Assembly: GCA_900550495.1 (NCBI GenBank)
Contig: URSJ01000014.1
Location: 1 to 24,363, forward strand
Reading direction: 5' to 3'
From: an uncultured Rickettsiales bacterium
GTDB lineage: Bacteria; Pseudomonadota; Alphaproteobacteria; Rs-D84
DNA: 24,363 bases
Position numbers and translations under genes: made by a program. The notes under the pieces were generated by a model. It searched no databases, was not told where the DNA came from, and saw only the letters and a list, made by a program, of their open reading frames with translations. This document shows positions 15,445 to 22,832 of this stretch, in pieces (positions within the stretch are counted from its first letter, which is position 1; the number at the start of each line of letters is the position of its first letter).

Positions 15445-18400
15445 ATGAAATACATCAGAATTTTATTGCTTTCATTGTTTGTAATGCCGTTCGCGGCACG
15501 TGCGGCGTCGTCTGAATTTATGGTTGCGGCGCAACTGTTAGCGGCGGCGAAAAACGCCGATATTCAACAGGTTCAGGCCTTGATAAACAATGGTGCAAAT
15601 GTGGATTTTGTGGATTCAACGGGAATGTCTATTGTCTGCACGGCGTTGATGAATAACGACGTTCGCGCGGCCCAGATTTTACAGATGTATGGGGCTGATG
15701 CGTCAAACTGTGACCGACAAATCCGAAAGTATAAATCCAAAAATACGACCACCGGTTCTGGCGGATTATTCGGTGGGCTGTCGTCCGCCCAGAGTATGAC
15801 ATTGGCGGCGGCGGGGGCCGCCGTTGTTGTTGGTGGGTTGTTATTGTTGACCGATGTGTTTGATCCGGGAAACGATAATAAATCGTCATCATCTGGTGGG
15901 GGGCGTGGTGATGATAAACCGGGTGGAAATACCGGTGGTGGTGCCACTGCTGCATTTACAACACCGTATGGGCCGGCAATGCCAACCGCCGCAGACGAGA
16001 CTGCAAAACTGGCGGCCAGACTGGATTATTACAGCCCGACCACAAGTGGTATATTAAAGGATAATTTTGCGTTGATGAAGGCGTATAAACAAAACTATCT
16101 GTTGATGATGAGGGGGTATACCGCGTTGGCGCGGGGGTATATGGGGATGCGCACGTTGCGTAATTTATCAACGCGTACGCCGATTTCAATCAGTGGCAAT
16201 AACCTGGGGTCAGAACCAGTAATGGGGGGGCGCCCAGTGAATGTTGCGTTGGTTACGACAAATGGTATCAATGCCATCAATGATTCGTCATTAGGGGATC
16301 GCATACTGCCATGGACGACGACCAATAATAATGGTACGACCGCAAATCCAGCGACGATTGATATGATTTCCAGCAAATATTATAATAATAAGTTGGTCGC
16401 AGGCAGCGACAGCACATCACTGGCAGGATACACCACAACCGAGGATTCAACGTTGATTGATTTTGTAGATTTATCGGGATTTGGCACTGCAATAAATAAC
16501 CCCACAGCGACCAACAATGATAATCTGGTGGCGAAAATTGTCGGGGGCAAGGATTCTGGATACACCACGGCGGATTTTATCGGATTCATGCCAAATGGCC
16601 AAATGACGATATTTAGAACTGGTGGCGGTCAGAAGATGAAAAATGTTACAGGTGCAACGGCCGCCGGGACGTATACAATGGCGGGCACGGCGTTTGCAAC
16701 AGGGGATACGCTGACACTGTTTGGTAAAACACTGACGGTTACGCGAACTGGCAATGTGATTGTTGCAACCGATGGCACAACGACGTATAACGGCTATATC
16801 GGGCTAGATGGTTTGCTGTATATTGACAGTGCGGCCGATGGAAAAATTAATCAGGCATATACGATTGCGGATAATAAATTGACATTGGGCAAGGAACTGG
16901 CGTCGGCGGATTACTATAATTACAAGGCGATGTTGCACGCGGCAGTATTGTCGAGCCGTGGTGACGCTGCGTCTGGGGGACGCTCGATGCCAAACATAAT
17001 TGCTAATGCGTCAGTAATTTTGCCGTTGCGGGGTCAGAACGTTGAATCAATGGATGATTTGCTGTCATTTTCATCATCGCAATATGTGGCAAAGTTTGCC
17101 GAATTTGTGAACAAATATTATGATGTTGACGCGACCGATGGCACGGGTGGGACAAATAGTTTACCTGGTGCCGATGCGGTCAGTTTCTTTAATGGGTTGG
17201 GTTCGACATATTCGCCGTTGACGATGTTTTCGACCGGCGCATTTGAAACAGATAGTGCGTATTCTGGCAAGACCTTGTCCGCGACATTTGAAAATTCTGC
17301 ACCGTTGGTGTTTGCAAATCTGAATCACCTGTTTATGTCGGTTGTTCCCATTGGGCAAGTTGGCACTGGCACATCTGCGGCGCAAAGTGTTTCTGGATAT
17401 ACACCGGCGAATAAATATCAAATCAGTCAATGGCATGACACCGCGTCTAATAAATATTACAAGGCGCGGGTGTGTGGTATCGCAGGGCGGGGCGCAAATG
17501 GTATTGACCCGTGGTGTTTTGCCGCGACAGGTGTGACCGATGAATTGGCAACTGCGGCAGCGGCTGGTGCGGCGGGCGCGGTGCAGTCAGCGTTCAGTTA
17601 TATGGATAATAAACAATTGTTCGCGTTATTAGCATTGACGGCTGATGGGCCGTATTTGGGGTCGCTGGATGCCGGAAAATCTGTGACCAAGGCGGAACTG
17701 ATTTCACATCTGCAAAATTTGTATACGATGCCTAATGAATATACATATCGTTGGGAAAAAGGTGGTGAAAACTATCTGGATGTATTCAAAGAGGTTTTTG
17801 GGTATGGTCTGATAAATGTTGCGCGTGCAACCACCCCAAATACCAAAGTATATTATTATGATGGTTCCAACATCGTATCGACCAAGGGCAATGCATACTG
17901 GCGTGCGGCTATAAACACCACGTTCCGGGCGTCGTCGGCGTTCAGTCCGCGTATGGCAACAATCAGTGCGCCGTTCTTTGATAAACTGGAAAGCGTTGAC
18001 GGGGAAATGTCATTGCCACGTATTTGGAAAAATGAATTTACCGTCGGTGCGCAATCGCGTCGTGGGCTGTATATGGGGGACGTCTTGGGCGAATTCAGAA
18101 CAAACAATGTCGCCGCGCCACGCACCCAGGTTGGCAATATTGGATTTTCAATGACGACGTCGTCACGTGCGTATAATGACAATATGGGCGGACTGGATAC
18201 AATGCGGTTGGACTATGCACACGGTGCGTGGAATTTTGCCGCCGGGTATCAACATCATCAGACCGATGGCGCGTCGCGCTTTGATGGTATGTCAAATCCA
18301 ATTCTGGGGTTGGCGTCAAATGCGGTGACAACAGATATGAATTACAACAGCGGTAAATGGTCGTTTGGTGCGCGTGCGTTTTCGGGCGCAATTACCAGCG

Positions 18401-19074
18401 AAGATTTACTGGAAAATGACCCAACAATTTCGTCGCAATATGCGCCGGCGCGTTTGGGATTGATTTCTGGGGCGCAATCACATATCGCATGGTACGGCAA
18501 TAAATTTGGTTTTACAACCGCATTTGGTAATGCACATGAATCAGATACTTTGCTGGGGGCCCAGTCGGGCGGTCTGTTAAACCTGGGGGCTGGCGATACA
18601 ATGTATGTTGATACCGAATTGTCATATCGGCCAACCGATGATGTCACGTTCAAGTTGCGCGGAACGGTTGCGCGGACAACATCAGATATGACGGGTGGTG
18701 ATTTTATCATGGGAATGTCAGACGTTTATTCTGATGCGTTTGGGGTTGGATTGGACGCCGGTAATTTCAGTTTTGCCGTATCGCGCCCGTTGGGGGTAAA
18801 TCGTGGGGTTATGCAATATTCGCATGCGGATTATGATATTATAGAGGTTGCAGACGGAAAATATGATATAGCAATCACAAATGCCGGTGTGCGTGATGTC
18901 AATCTGGCCCCGGAATACCGTGAATTGCGGTTCAGTGGCGCATATCGTCGTGCGCTGGGGGCGTTCACTGATGGGGCTGTTGGGTTTATATATCGTGTGA
19001 ATCCAAATAACACAAATGAATTTGGCAATGAATCAATATTTATGCTGAAACTGAATCACAGATTAGGAATATAA
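15445..19074 (+). CDS. Autotransporter with ankyrin repeats and a degenerate subtilase-like passenger
   Basis: 1209 aa. Signal peptide 1-20. Residues 25-88 look like two ankyrin repeats (QALINNGANVDFVDSTGMSIV, QILQMYGADAS). A Gly/Ala/Val hydrophobic stretch (117-136) and a Gly/Ser/Asp linker follow. The passenger (about 170-800) contains, in subtilase (S8) order, VNVALVTTNG (265-274), MPNIIANASVILPLR (515-529), CGIAGRGANG with a Cys-Phe-Ala-Ala pair (677-694), TAAAAGAAGAV (703-713) and FGYGLINVARA (785-795). The catalytic Asp, His and Ser positions seem to be Thr271, Lys494 and Thr703. The last 350 or so residues have alternating aromatic/polar strands as in an outer-membrane autotransporter barrel, ending LNHRLGI. 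The frame opens at 15424, but the ATG at 15445 has GAGAGAG upstream and starts the signal peptide. Confidence 0.75.
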   Translation: MKYIRILLLSLFVMPFAARAASSEFMVAAQLLAAAKNADIQQVQALINNGANVDFVDSTGMSIVCTALMNNDVRAAQILQMYGADASNCDRQIRKYKSKNTTTGSGGLFGGLSSAQSMTLAAAGAAVVVGGLLLLTDVFDPGNDNKSSSSGGGRGDDKPGGNTGGGATAAFTTPYGPAMPTAADETAKLAARLDYYSPTTSGILKDNFALMKAYKQNYLLMMRGYTALARGYMGMRTLRNLSTRTPISISGNNLGSEPVMGGRPVNVALVTTNGINAINDSSLGDRILPWTTTNNNGTTANPATIDMISSKYYNNKLVAGSDSTSLAGYTTTEDSTLIDFVDLSGFGTAINNPTATNNDNLVAKIVGGKDSGYTTADFIGFMPNGQMTIFRTGGGQKMKNVTGATAAGTYTMAGTAFATGDTLTLFGKTLTVTRTGNVIVATDGTTTYNGYIGLDGLLYIDSAADGKINQAYTIADNKLTLGKELASADYYNYKAMLHAAVLSSRGDAASGGRSMPNIIANASVILPLRGQNVESMDDLLSFSSSQYVAKFAEFVNKYYDVDATDGTGGTNSLPGADAVSFFNGLGSTYSPLTMFSTGAFETDSAYSGKTLSATFENSAPLVFANLNHLFMSVVPIGQVGTGTSAAQSVSGYTPANKYQISQWHDTASNKYYKARVCGIAGRGANGIDPWCFAATGVTDELATAAAAGAAGAVQSAFSYMDNKQLFALLALTADGPYLGSLDAGKSVTKAELISHLQNLYTMPNEYTYRWEKGGENYLDVFKEVFGYGLINVARATTPNTKVYYYDGSNIVSTKGNAYWRAAINTTFRASSAFSPRMATISAPFFDKLESVDGEMSLPRIWKNEFTVGAQSRRGLYMGDVLGEFRTNNVAAPRTQVGNIGFSMTTSSRAYNDNMGGLDTMRLDYAHGAWNFAAGYQHHQTDGASRFDGMSNPILGLASNAVTTDMNYNSGKWSFGARAFSGAITSEDLLENDPTISSQYAPARLGLISGAQSHIAWYGNKFGFTTAFGNAHESDTLLGAQSGGLLNLGAGDTMYVDTELSYRPTDDVTFKLRGTVARTTSDMTGGDFIMGMSDVYSDAFGVGLDAGNFSFAVSRPLGVNRGVMQYSHADYDIIEVADGKYDIAITNAGVRDVNLAPEYRELRFSGAYRRALGAFTDGAVGFIYRVNPNNTNEFGNESIFMLKLNHRLGI

Positions 19075-19095
19075 TTTCTCAATCTATTTTTTGTG

Positions 19096-19124
19096 TTGAC
19101 AAAATAAAATATTTGTGTAATATT
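19096..19124 (+). promoter_or_regulatory. Promoter of the 141-aa gene
   Basis: TTGACA (19096-19101), a 17-bp spacer ending TTTGTGT and AATATT (19119-19124). The TGTGN extended -10 and half-conserved GACAA...TTGTG spacer resemble the DUF3419-like gene promoter. Confidence 0.7.
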
Positions 19125-19154
19125 GCAGCTTGTGTAAATTAAAAAGGTGATAGT

Positions 19155-19580
19155 ATGAATATTTATAATAGAATTGAATACATCAAAGATTATTTGAACG
19201 GCACGGCCAAAAAAACAATCGGCGTAAATGCCAGCGAAGATGCCAAAATTTTGGCTTATTTGGTCGACGACTGTCGCAAAATGCGCGGCCGTAATGGCGT
19301 GAAGTATTACTATTTGTTTTTAAGCGAGAATTCTGATTTACAGATTGCATATGCTTTGTTGGCACGCAATGGTTTCTTGCCACGCGTTCATAACACCAAA
19401 AGTTCTATTGTTTCGACCCAAATTATACGTATCCCGATGGATTCTGTGAAAAAAGACGCTGATAAAGTTGAATTCTTGCACCAGATTCAGTTGAACGCGT
19501 ATAATGTCGTATTGTATAAAGAGGTCCAAGATAAAATAGCGGCTCTGCGTGATAAAAAATTAAAACAGAACGGCAAATAA
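19155..19580 (+). CDS. Small soluble protein of unknown function (141 aa)
   Basis: Family not recognised. There is no signal peptide or membrane helix, so it should be cytoplasmic. It appears mixed alpha/beta: an N-terminal helix (1-14), KILAYLVDDCRKM and KYYYLFLSENSD segments in the first half, an IIRIPMDSV strand near 90-97, and a charged C-terminal helix ending KLKQNGK. The ribosome site AAGGTGA lies 4 bases before the ATG. It has its own promoter and a terminator shared with the convergent grpE. Confidence 0.65.
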   Translation: MNIYNRIEYIKDYLNGTAKKTIGVNASEDAKILAYLVDDCRKMRGRNGVKYYYLFLSENSDLQIAYALLARNGFLPRVHNTKSSIVSTQIIRIPMDSVKKDADKVEFLHQIQLNAYNVVLYKEVQDKIAALRDKKLKQNGK

Positions 19581-19607
19581 AAAAATGACCCAATCGGGTC
19601 ATTTTTT
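19580..19607. terminator. Bidirectional terminator
   Basis: AAAAAATGACCC pairs with GGGTCATTTTTT around an AATC loop. It sits between the convergent 141-aa gene and grpE and overlaps both stop codons. Confidence 0.9.
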
Positions 19608-20151
19608 ATTTAGATACAACAACCATTGCCGTGCGCAGAACAGTGTCGCCGAACATGTATCCGGTCTGCATTTCCTGGATAATGGTGTTGGGTGCCGTGC
19701 CGTCTGGGGCGGGGATAACCTGAATCGCGTTGTGGAATTGCGGATTCAGCGTCTGGCCAACGGATTCAATTTTTGTAATTCCAATTTGTGCAAACGCCGA
19801 TTCAATCGCGCGTGACATTGATTTAATGCCGGGGTCATCAGGAGTGATTTTCTGTGCCGCCTGGACAGCGTCCATAACCGGCAAAATTTGTTTGGCAACG
19901 TTCATTGCGCTGGCACGACCACGTGATTCTATGTCCAGTGCCGCGCGCCGACGTGTGTTTTCTAATTCGGCAACGGTGCGTAAATATTTGTCATTTAATT
20001 CGTTGAATTCGGTTTTCAGCGCGGCCAATTCGGCGACCGCCGGGGCGCATTCGTCTGCAACATCGTCGGGGCAGGGCGCGTTATCCGATACAGACACCGT
20101 ATCAACGGCAACTTCGTTTATATTTTTTTCTGTGTTTTTATTTTCGTCCAT
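19606..20151 (-). CDS. grpE: Nucleotide exchange factor GrpE
   Basis: 181 aa. GrpE releases ADP from DnaK and so drives the Hsp70 refolding cycle in the cytoplasm. The N-terminus is acidic and disordered, a long helix (about 36-75, with KYLRTVAELENTRRRA) supports dimerisation, and the C-terminal beta domain ends with the family signature near residues 160-181 (Q-x-GY-x5-VLR-x-A-x-V-x-V). The frame opens at a GTG at 20223, but that codon has no ribosome site and lies inside a GC-rich hairpin; the ATG at 20151 follows AGGT and gives a normal N-terminus. It lies 81 bases downstream of tpiA, probably in one transcript. Confidence 0.93.
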   Translation of the reverse strand: MDENKNTEKNINEVAVDTVSVSDNAPCPDDVADECAPAVAELAALKTEFNELNDKYLRTVAELENTRRRAALDIESRGRASAMNVAKQILPVMDAVQAAQKITPDDPGIKSMSRAIESAFAQIGITKIESVGQTLNPQFHNAIQVIPAPDGTAPNTIIQEMQTGYMFGDTVLRTAMVVVSK

Positions 20152-20189
20152 ATTTTCTACCTGCTTATTTTTATACGATTCTGAAACAG

Positions 20190-20223
20190 GTGCGGGGGCG
20201 GCGGATTTGCCCCCACGCCGCAC
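20190..20223 (-). other. GC-rich hairpin between tpiA and grpE
   Basis: On the minus strand, GTGC and GGGGGC pair with GCCCCC and GCAC, with a five-base bulge and a nine-base loop. No T-run follows, so it is not a simple terminator. It may set the tpiA:grpE ratio by pausing or message processing. Confidence 0.5.
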
Positions 20224-20232
20224 ACTATATAT

Positions 20233-20934
20233 TTATTCTATACTAGTTATTATAGGTATGAAATCATCTGGTTTCAAGGACGCACCACCAACCAGCACCC
20301 CATCAACATTTGCAATAGACATAATTTCGGCGGCATTTGACCCCTTGACACTGGCACCGTATAAAACAGGCGTCCCGTCCAGTCCCATATCGGTCAATGT
20401 GTTCGCAATCAGTGTGTGTGCCGCGCTGATTTCATCGGCGGTGGGGGTTATGCCTGCGCCAATGGCCCATCGTGGTTCGTATGCAACGATAACGTCGTGT
20501 GCGTCGGTCGGCACGGATTCACGCACGCCGGATTCAATAATTGCCATTGTTTTGCCGGCCTGTTTTTCGTCCATTGTTTCGCCAACGCATATAATCGGGG
20601 TCAGACCAGCGGCAATGGCGGCCGCGGCCTTGGCCCGGACAATGTCGTTTGTGTCGCCATGATATGCGCGACATTCACTGTGGCCGACAATGACGTATTT
20701 TGCCCCAGTTGCCGCAATCATATTGGCCGAAACCTCGCCCGTGAATGCGCCGTGATCGTGACGGCTGACGTCTTGGGCACCGATAAATGCAGTGCCAGAT
20801 TCGGCACCCAATAATGGGTATGGAACGCACAGAATAACCCGATTTTTTGTTTTTACCCCGCGCAGTGCATCAATCATATTTTTCAGCATTTCACGTGTTC
20901 CGTTCATCTTCCAATTACCCGCGATAATTTTCAT
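20233..20934 (-). CDS. tpiA: Triosephosphate isomerase
   Basis: 233 aa, slightly shorter than the usual 250. It interconverts dihydroxyacetone phosphate and glyceraldehyde 3-phosphate in glycolysis and gluconeogenesis. Catalytic residues are in place: Asn7 and Lys9 in GNWKMN, His85 in VIVGHSE, and Glu153 in AYEPRWAIGAG, which also begins the mobile loop. The phosphate-binding segments YGASVKGSN (192-200) and LVGGASLK (214-221) follow. GHSE is followed by Cys-Arg rather than the common Arg-Arg. The ATG at 20934 has GGGA upstream. grpE lies downstream on the same strand; a PpiD-like foldase gene is divergent upstream, an arrangement I recall from other alphaproteobacteria. Confidence 0.97.
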   Translation of the reverse strand: MKIIAGNWKMNGTREMLKNMIDALRGVKTKNRVILCVPYPLLGAESGTAFIGAQDVSRHDHGAFTGEVSANMIAATGAKYVIVGHSECRAYHGDTNDIVRAKAAAAIAAGLTPIICVGETMDEKQAGKTMAIIESGVRESVPTDAHDVIVAYEPRWAIGAGITPTADEISAAHTLIANTLTDMGLDGTPVLYGASVKGSNAAEIMSIANVDGVLVGGASLKPDDFIPIITSIE

Positions 20935-20953
20935 AGAATTTCCCTTTTTTTCG

Positions 20954-20983
20954 TTGATTTTCGTGCTATCGTTTTGCTATGGT
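20954..20983 (+). promoter_or_regulatory. Possible promoter of the PpiD-like gene
   Basis: TTGATT (20954-20959), an 18-bp spacer and TATGGT (20978-20983). TTTTGC/GCAAAA form an inverted repeat at 20972-20992 overlapping the -10, a possible operator. The leader would be only about 12 bases. Confidence 0.4.
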
Positions 20984-21001
20984 ATCGCAAAAGGGGATTA
21001 A

Positions 21002-22414
21002 ATGCTAGAATATTTACGTAATGCAGCAGATAAACCAGTGGCAAAAGTTTTAATTGCCATATTGGCGTTTTCTTTTGTTGGTTGGGGTGTCGCCGAATGG
21101 GTTTTTGGGGGCAGTCGTGGTGATAACACATTGGTTCGCGTTGGTGATTCTGAGGTCACAATGCAACAGTATAATGCCGAACGCTCGCGCCAGTTGGCCC
21201 AGATGACGCGTGAACAACAGCGTGCGGTCTATACCGATGCGCAAACGGGGGCGGCATTTACGGCACGCGTGTTGGGTGACCTGTCAACCCAGCGTATGGC
21301 AGAAAACCGCGCAAATGATTTGGGCTTTGTCGTGACTGATGCACGTATCGCGCGTGAAATTCGTGAATTCCCAGAATTTCAACAAAATGGAAAGTTTTCA
21401 GCATATCTGTTTGACGTCGTGTTGGCAAATTCTGGCTATACCGAGGCCCAGTTTGCCGATGTCCTGCGTAATCAAATATTGCGCGGATATGCGATTGGCG
21501 CGATTGGGGTAAAAATGCCAGTGCCTGGGTTCGCGGCGACGGCGACATATAATGCCCGCTATGGCCAGAAACAGATTGATTTAGCAACGGTAAAATTTTC
21601 TGATTTCAAGGTTGGACAACCGACGGACGCGCAATTACAGGAATACTATGCCGCGCATCCGCAAATCGTCCCGGAAAGTCGCACTGTTTCGTATGTCTTG
21701 ATTCCAGCAGAAATGAGCAAGCCTGACGCCTATGACGCAGGTTTGGCCATTGCGCAAAAGGTTGAAGATGACATCATCGCAGGCGAAACGATGGCAACGG
21801 CGGCCAAACGTCACGGTGCGAAATACGTATCGCTGGGCGCGTTCACGGCGGATAAACGTCCGGCAGACGCAATTATGAACGACAAAATGGTTGCCAAGAT
21901 TTTTGATATGGAGGTCGGCCTGGAAAGCGAACTGACTGAAACCAAACAGGGTTTTGTAATTGTTCGCGTGGACAAGGTTGCGCCCCAGCATAACGCAGAA
22001 TTTGCATCTGTGAAAAAGAATCTGGTTGCCGATTGGCAGCGTGACGCCCAACGCAAACAGGCATACGTTCGTGCAAACGAAATCTTGGTTGATTTAAACA
22101 AGACGGGCAAATTGGCGGATAAAAAATCAGTGACTGTGTCGCGCACATCGGGCGCACCGACAGATGTTCTGGTTGCGGCATTCCGTGCGCCGGCCGGCGA
22201 TAATTCCATTGTTGATGGTGCGGACGCGTTCTATGTCCTGCATACTGGGGATTTTGTTGCGCCAAAAATGGACGCGAAAAAAATGGCTGATGTTCGCAAA
22301 GAATTACAGAACACACAATCGCGCGAAATTACAGACGATTATAATGCGTTCTTGATTCGCACGTATCCGGTCAAGGTAAATCACAAGGTTTATGATAAAT
22401 TCTTTGCAAAATAA
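21002..22414 (+). CDS. Membrane-anchored SurA_N/PPIC chaperone, PpiD-like
   Basis: 470 aa. PpiD-type proteins hang from the inner membrane and help newly exported proteins fold. The N-terminus (MLEYLRNAADKPVAKVL, then AFSFVGWGV, about 14-34) matches the cytoplasmic start and single TM helix of PpiD. Residues 40-175 resemble the SurA_N_3 chaperone domain (VRVGDSEVTMQQYN, FSAYLFDVVLANSGYTEAQFADVLR). A parvulin-like region follows at about 205-330 (RTVSYVLIPAEM, VSLGAFTADKRP, GFVIVRVDKV), weak at the active site, so isomerase activity is uncertain. E. coli PpiD is longer, at about 620 aa. Ribosome site AAGGGG precedes the ATG, and the gene is divergent from tpiA. Its likely clients include the secreted proteins in this window. 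Confidence 0.85.
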   Translation: MLEYLRNAADKPVAKVLIAILAFSFVGWGVAEWVFGGSRGDNTLVRVGDSEVTMQQYNAERSRQLAQMTREQQRAVYTDAQTGAAFTARVLGDLSTQRMAENRANDLGFVVTDARIAREIREFPEFQQNGKFSAYLFDVVLANSGYTEAQFADVLRNQILRGYAIGAIGVKMPVPGFAATATYNARYGQKQIDLATVKFSDFKVGQPTDAQLQEYYAAHPQIVPESRTVSYVLIPAEMSKPDAYDAGLAIAQKVEDDIIAGETMATAAKRHGAKYVSLGAFTADKRPADAIMNDKMVAKIFDMEVGLESELTETKQGFVIVRVDKVAPQHNAEFASVKKNLVADWQRDAQRKQAYVRANEILVDLNKTGKLADKKSVTVSRTSGAPTDVLVAAFRAPAGDNSIVDGADAFYVLHTGDFVAPKMDAKKMADVRKELQNTQSREITDDYNAFLIRTYPVKVNHKVYDKFFAK

Positions 22415-22423
22415 GAAATAACC

Positions 22424-22448
22424 AACGCCCCACCCGGGGCGTTTTAAT
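22424..22448 (+). terminator. Intrinsic terminator after the PpiD-like gene
   Basis: AACGCCCC pairs with GGGGCGTT around an ACCC loop, followed by a short T-rich tail. Confidence 0.8.
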
Positions 22449-22485
22449 TTTATATACGTTTGTCTTGCTAACAGGCGGATTTTGG

Positions 22486-22547
22486 CCTAAAATAGCAGTG
22501 GTGTCGGGTGTTCCGACACTGGGGCGTCAGAACCTCTGAATTTTAGG
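22486..22547. other. Nested inverted-repeat element
   Basis: An outer 8-bp pair (CCTAAAAT 22486-22493, ATTTTAGG 22540-22547) encloses a strong hairpin, GTGTCGG/CCGACAC (22501-22519). A short GTCC/GGAC hairpin follows at about 22550. It lies in the noncoding stretch next to the recombinase remnant. It could be a structured RNA or a recombination site; the sequence does not decide. Confidence 0.5.
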
Positions 22548-22577
22548 TGTCCGTGGGGACAAAAAAACAGCCCAGCA

Positions 22578-22739
22578 TCCGATATTACTCGGTGGAACAT
22601 GGGTATATTGGCTGCAAAAATGTATGTTGATGCATTAAGAGATAATGTTAACCGAAGTATGAAATTTAACTGGTCAGAAGGGAAATGGCACGGCAAAGCA
22701 CCAACTGGGACTGCCCAACCTGCATTAGGCAGTGCGCGA
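22578..22739 (+). pseudogene. Serine recombinase remnant
   Basis: A short open stretch encodes MGILAAKMYVDALRDNVNRS followed by MKFNWSEGKWHGKAPTG before the frame degrades to a stop at 22739. This matches the region joining the resolvase catalytic domain to the Recombinase domain in large serine recombinases (A-x-x-Y-V/L-D-x-L-x-x-N-V-x-R-x-x...G-K-x-x-G-K-A-P-x-G-Y). The catalytic N-terminus with its nucleophilic Ser and the zinc-ribbon C-terminus are absent. The usual Tyr after Gly is Thr, where the frame leaves the family. It indicates a mobile element that decayed here. Confidence 0.6.
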
Positions 22740-22742
22740 TAA

Positions 22743-22796
22743 GCAATTCTCGAACCTACTTTCTCGCAATTGGTAATGGTGTGAAAGAGTTTTTAC
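22743..22796. other. Spacer with no recognisable feature
   Basis: This short stretch follows the recombinase remnant. A small open frame runs through it (YFLAIGNGVKEFLQKM then stop), which may be more remnant coding, but I cannot assign it. Confidence 0.3.
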
Positions 22797-22827
22797 AAAA
22801 AATGTGATGTGCCCATTTGGACACATC
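22797..22827 (-). terminator. Terminator of the HNH gene
   Basis: On the minus strand GATGTGTCC pairs with GGGCACATC around an AAAT loop (one G:T pair), followed by a T-run at 22802-22797. It begins six bases after the HNH stop codon. Confidence 0.75.
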
Positions 22828-22832
22828 AAGAT

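Noticed and set aside
20152..20223. Upstream GTG start for grpE adding 24 residues
   Set aside because: No ribosome site, lies within a hairpin, and the added residues are low-complexity. The ATG at 20151 fits better.
19730..20662. 310-aa open frame on the + strand across grpE and tpiA
   Set aside because: Both minus-strand genes are certain from their motifs. The + frame is a shadow of them.
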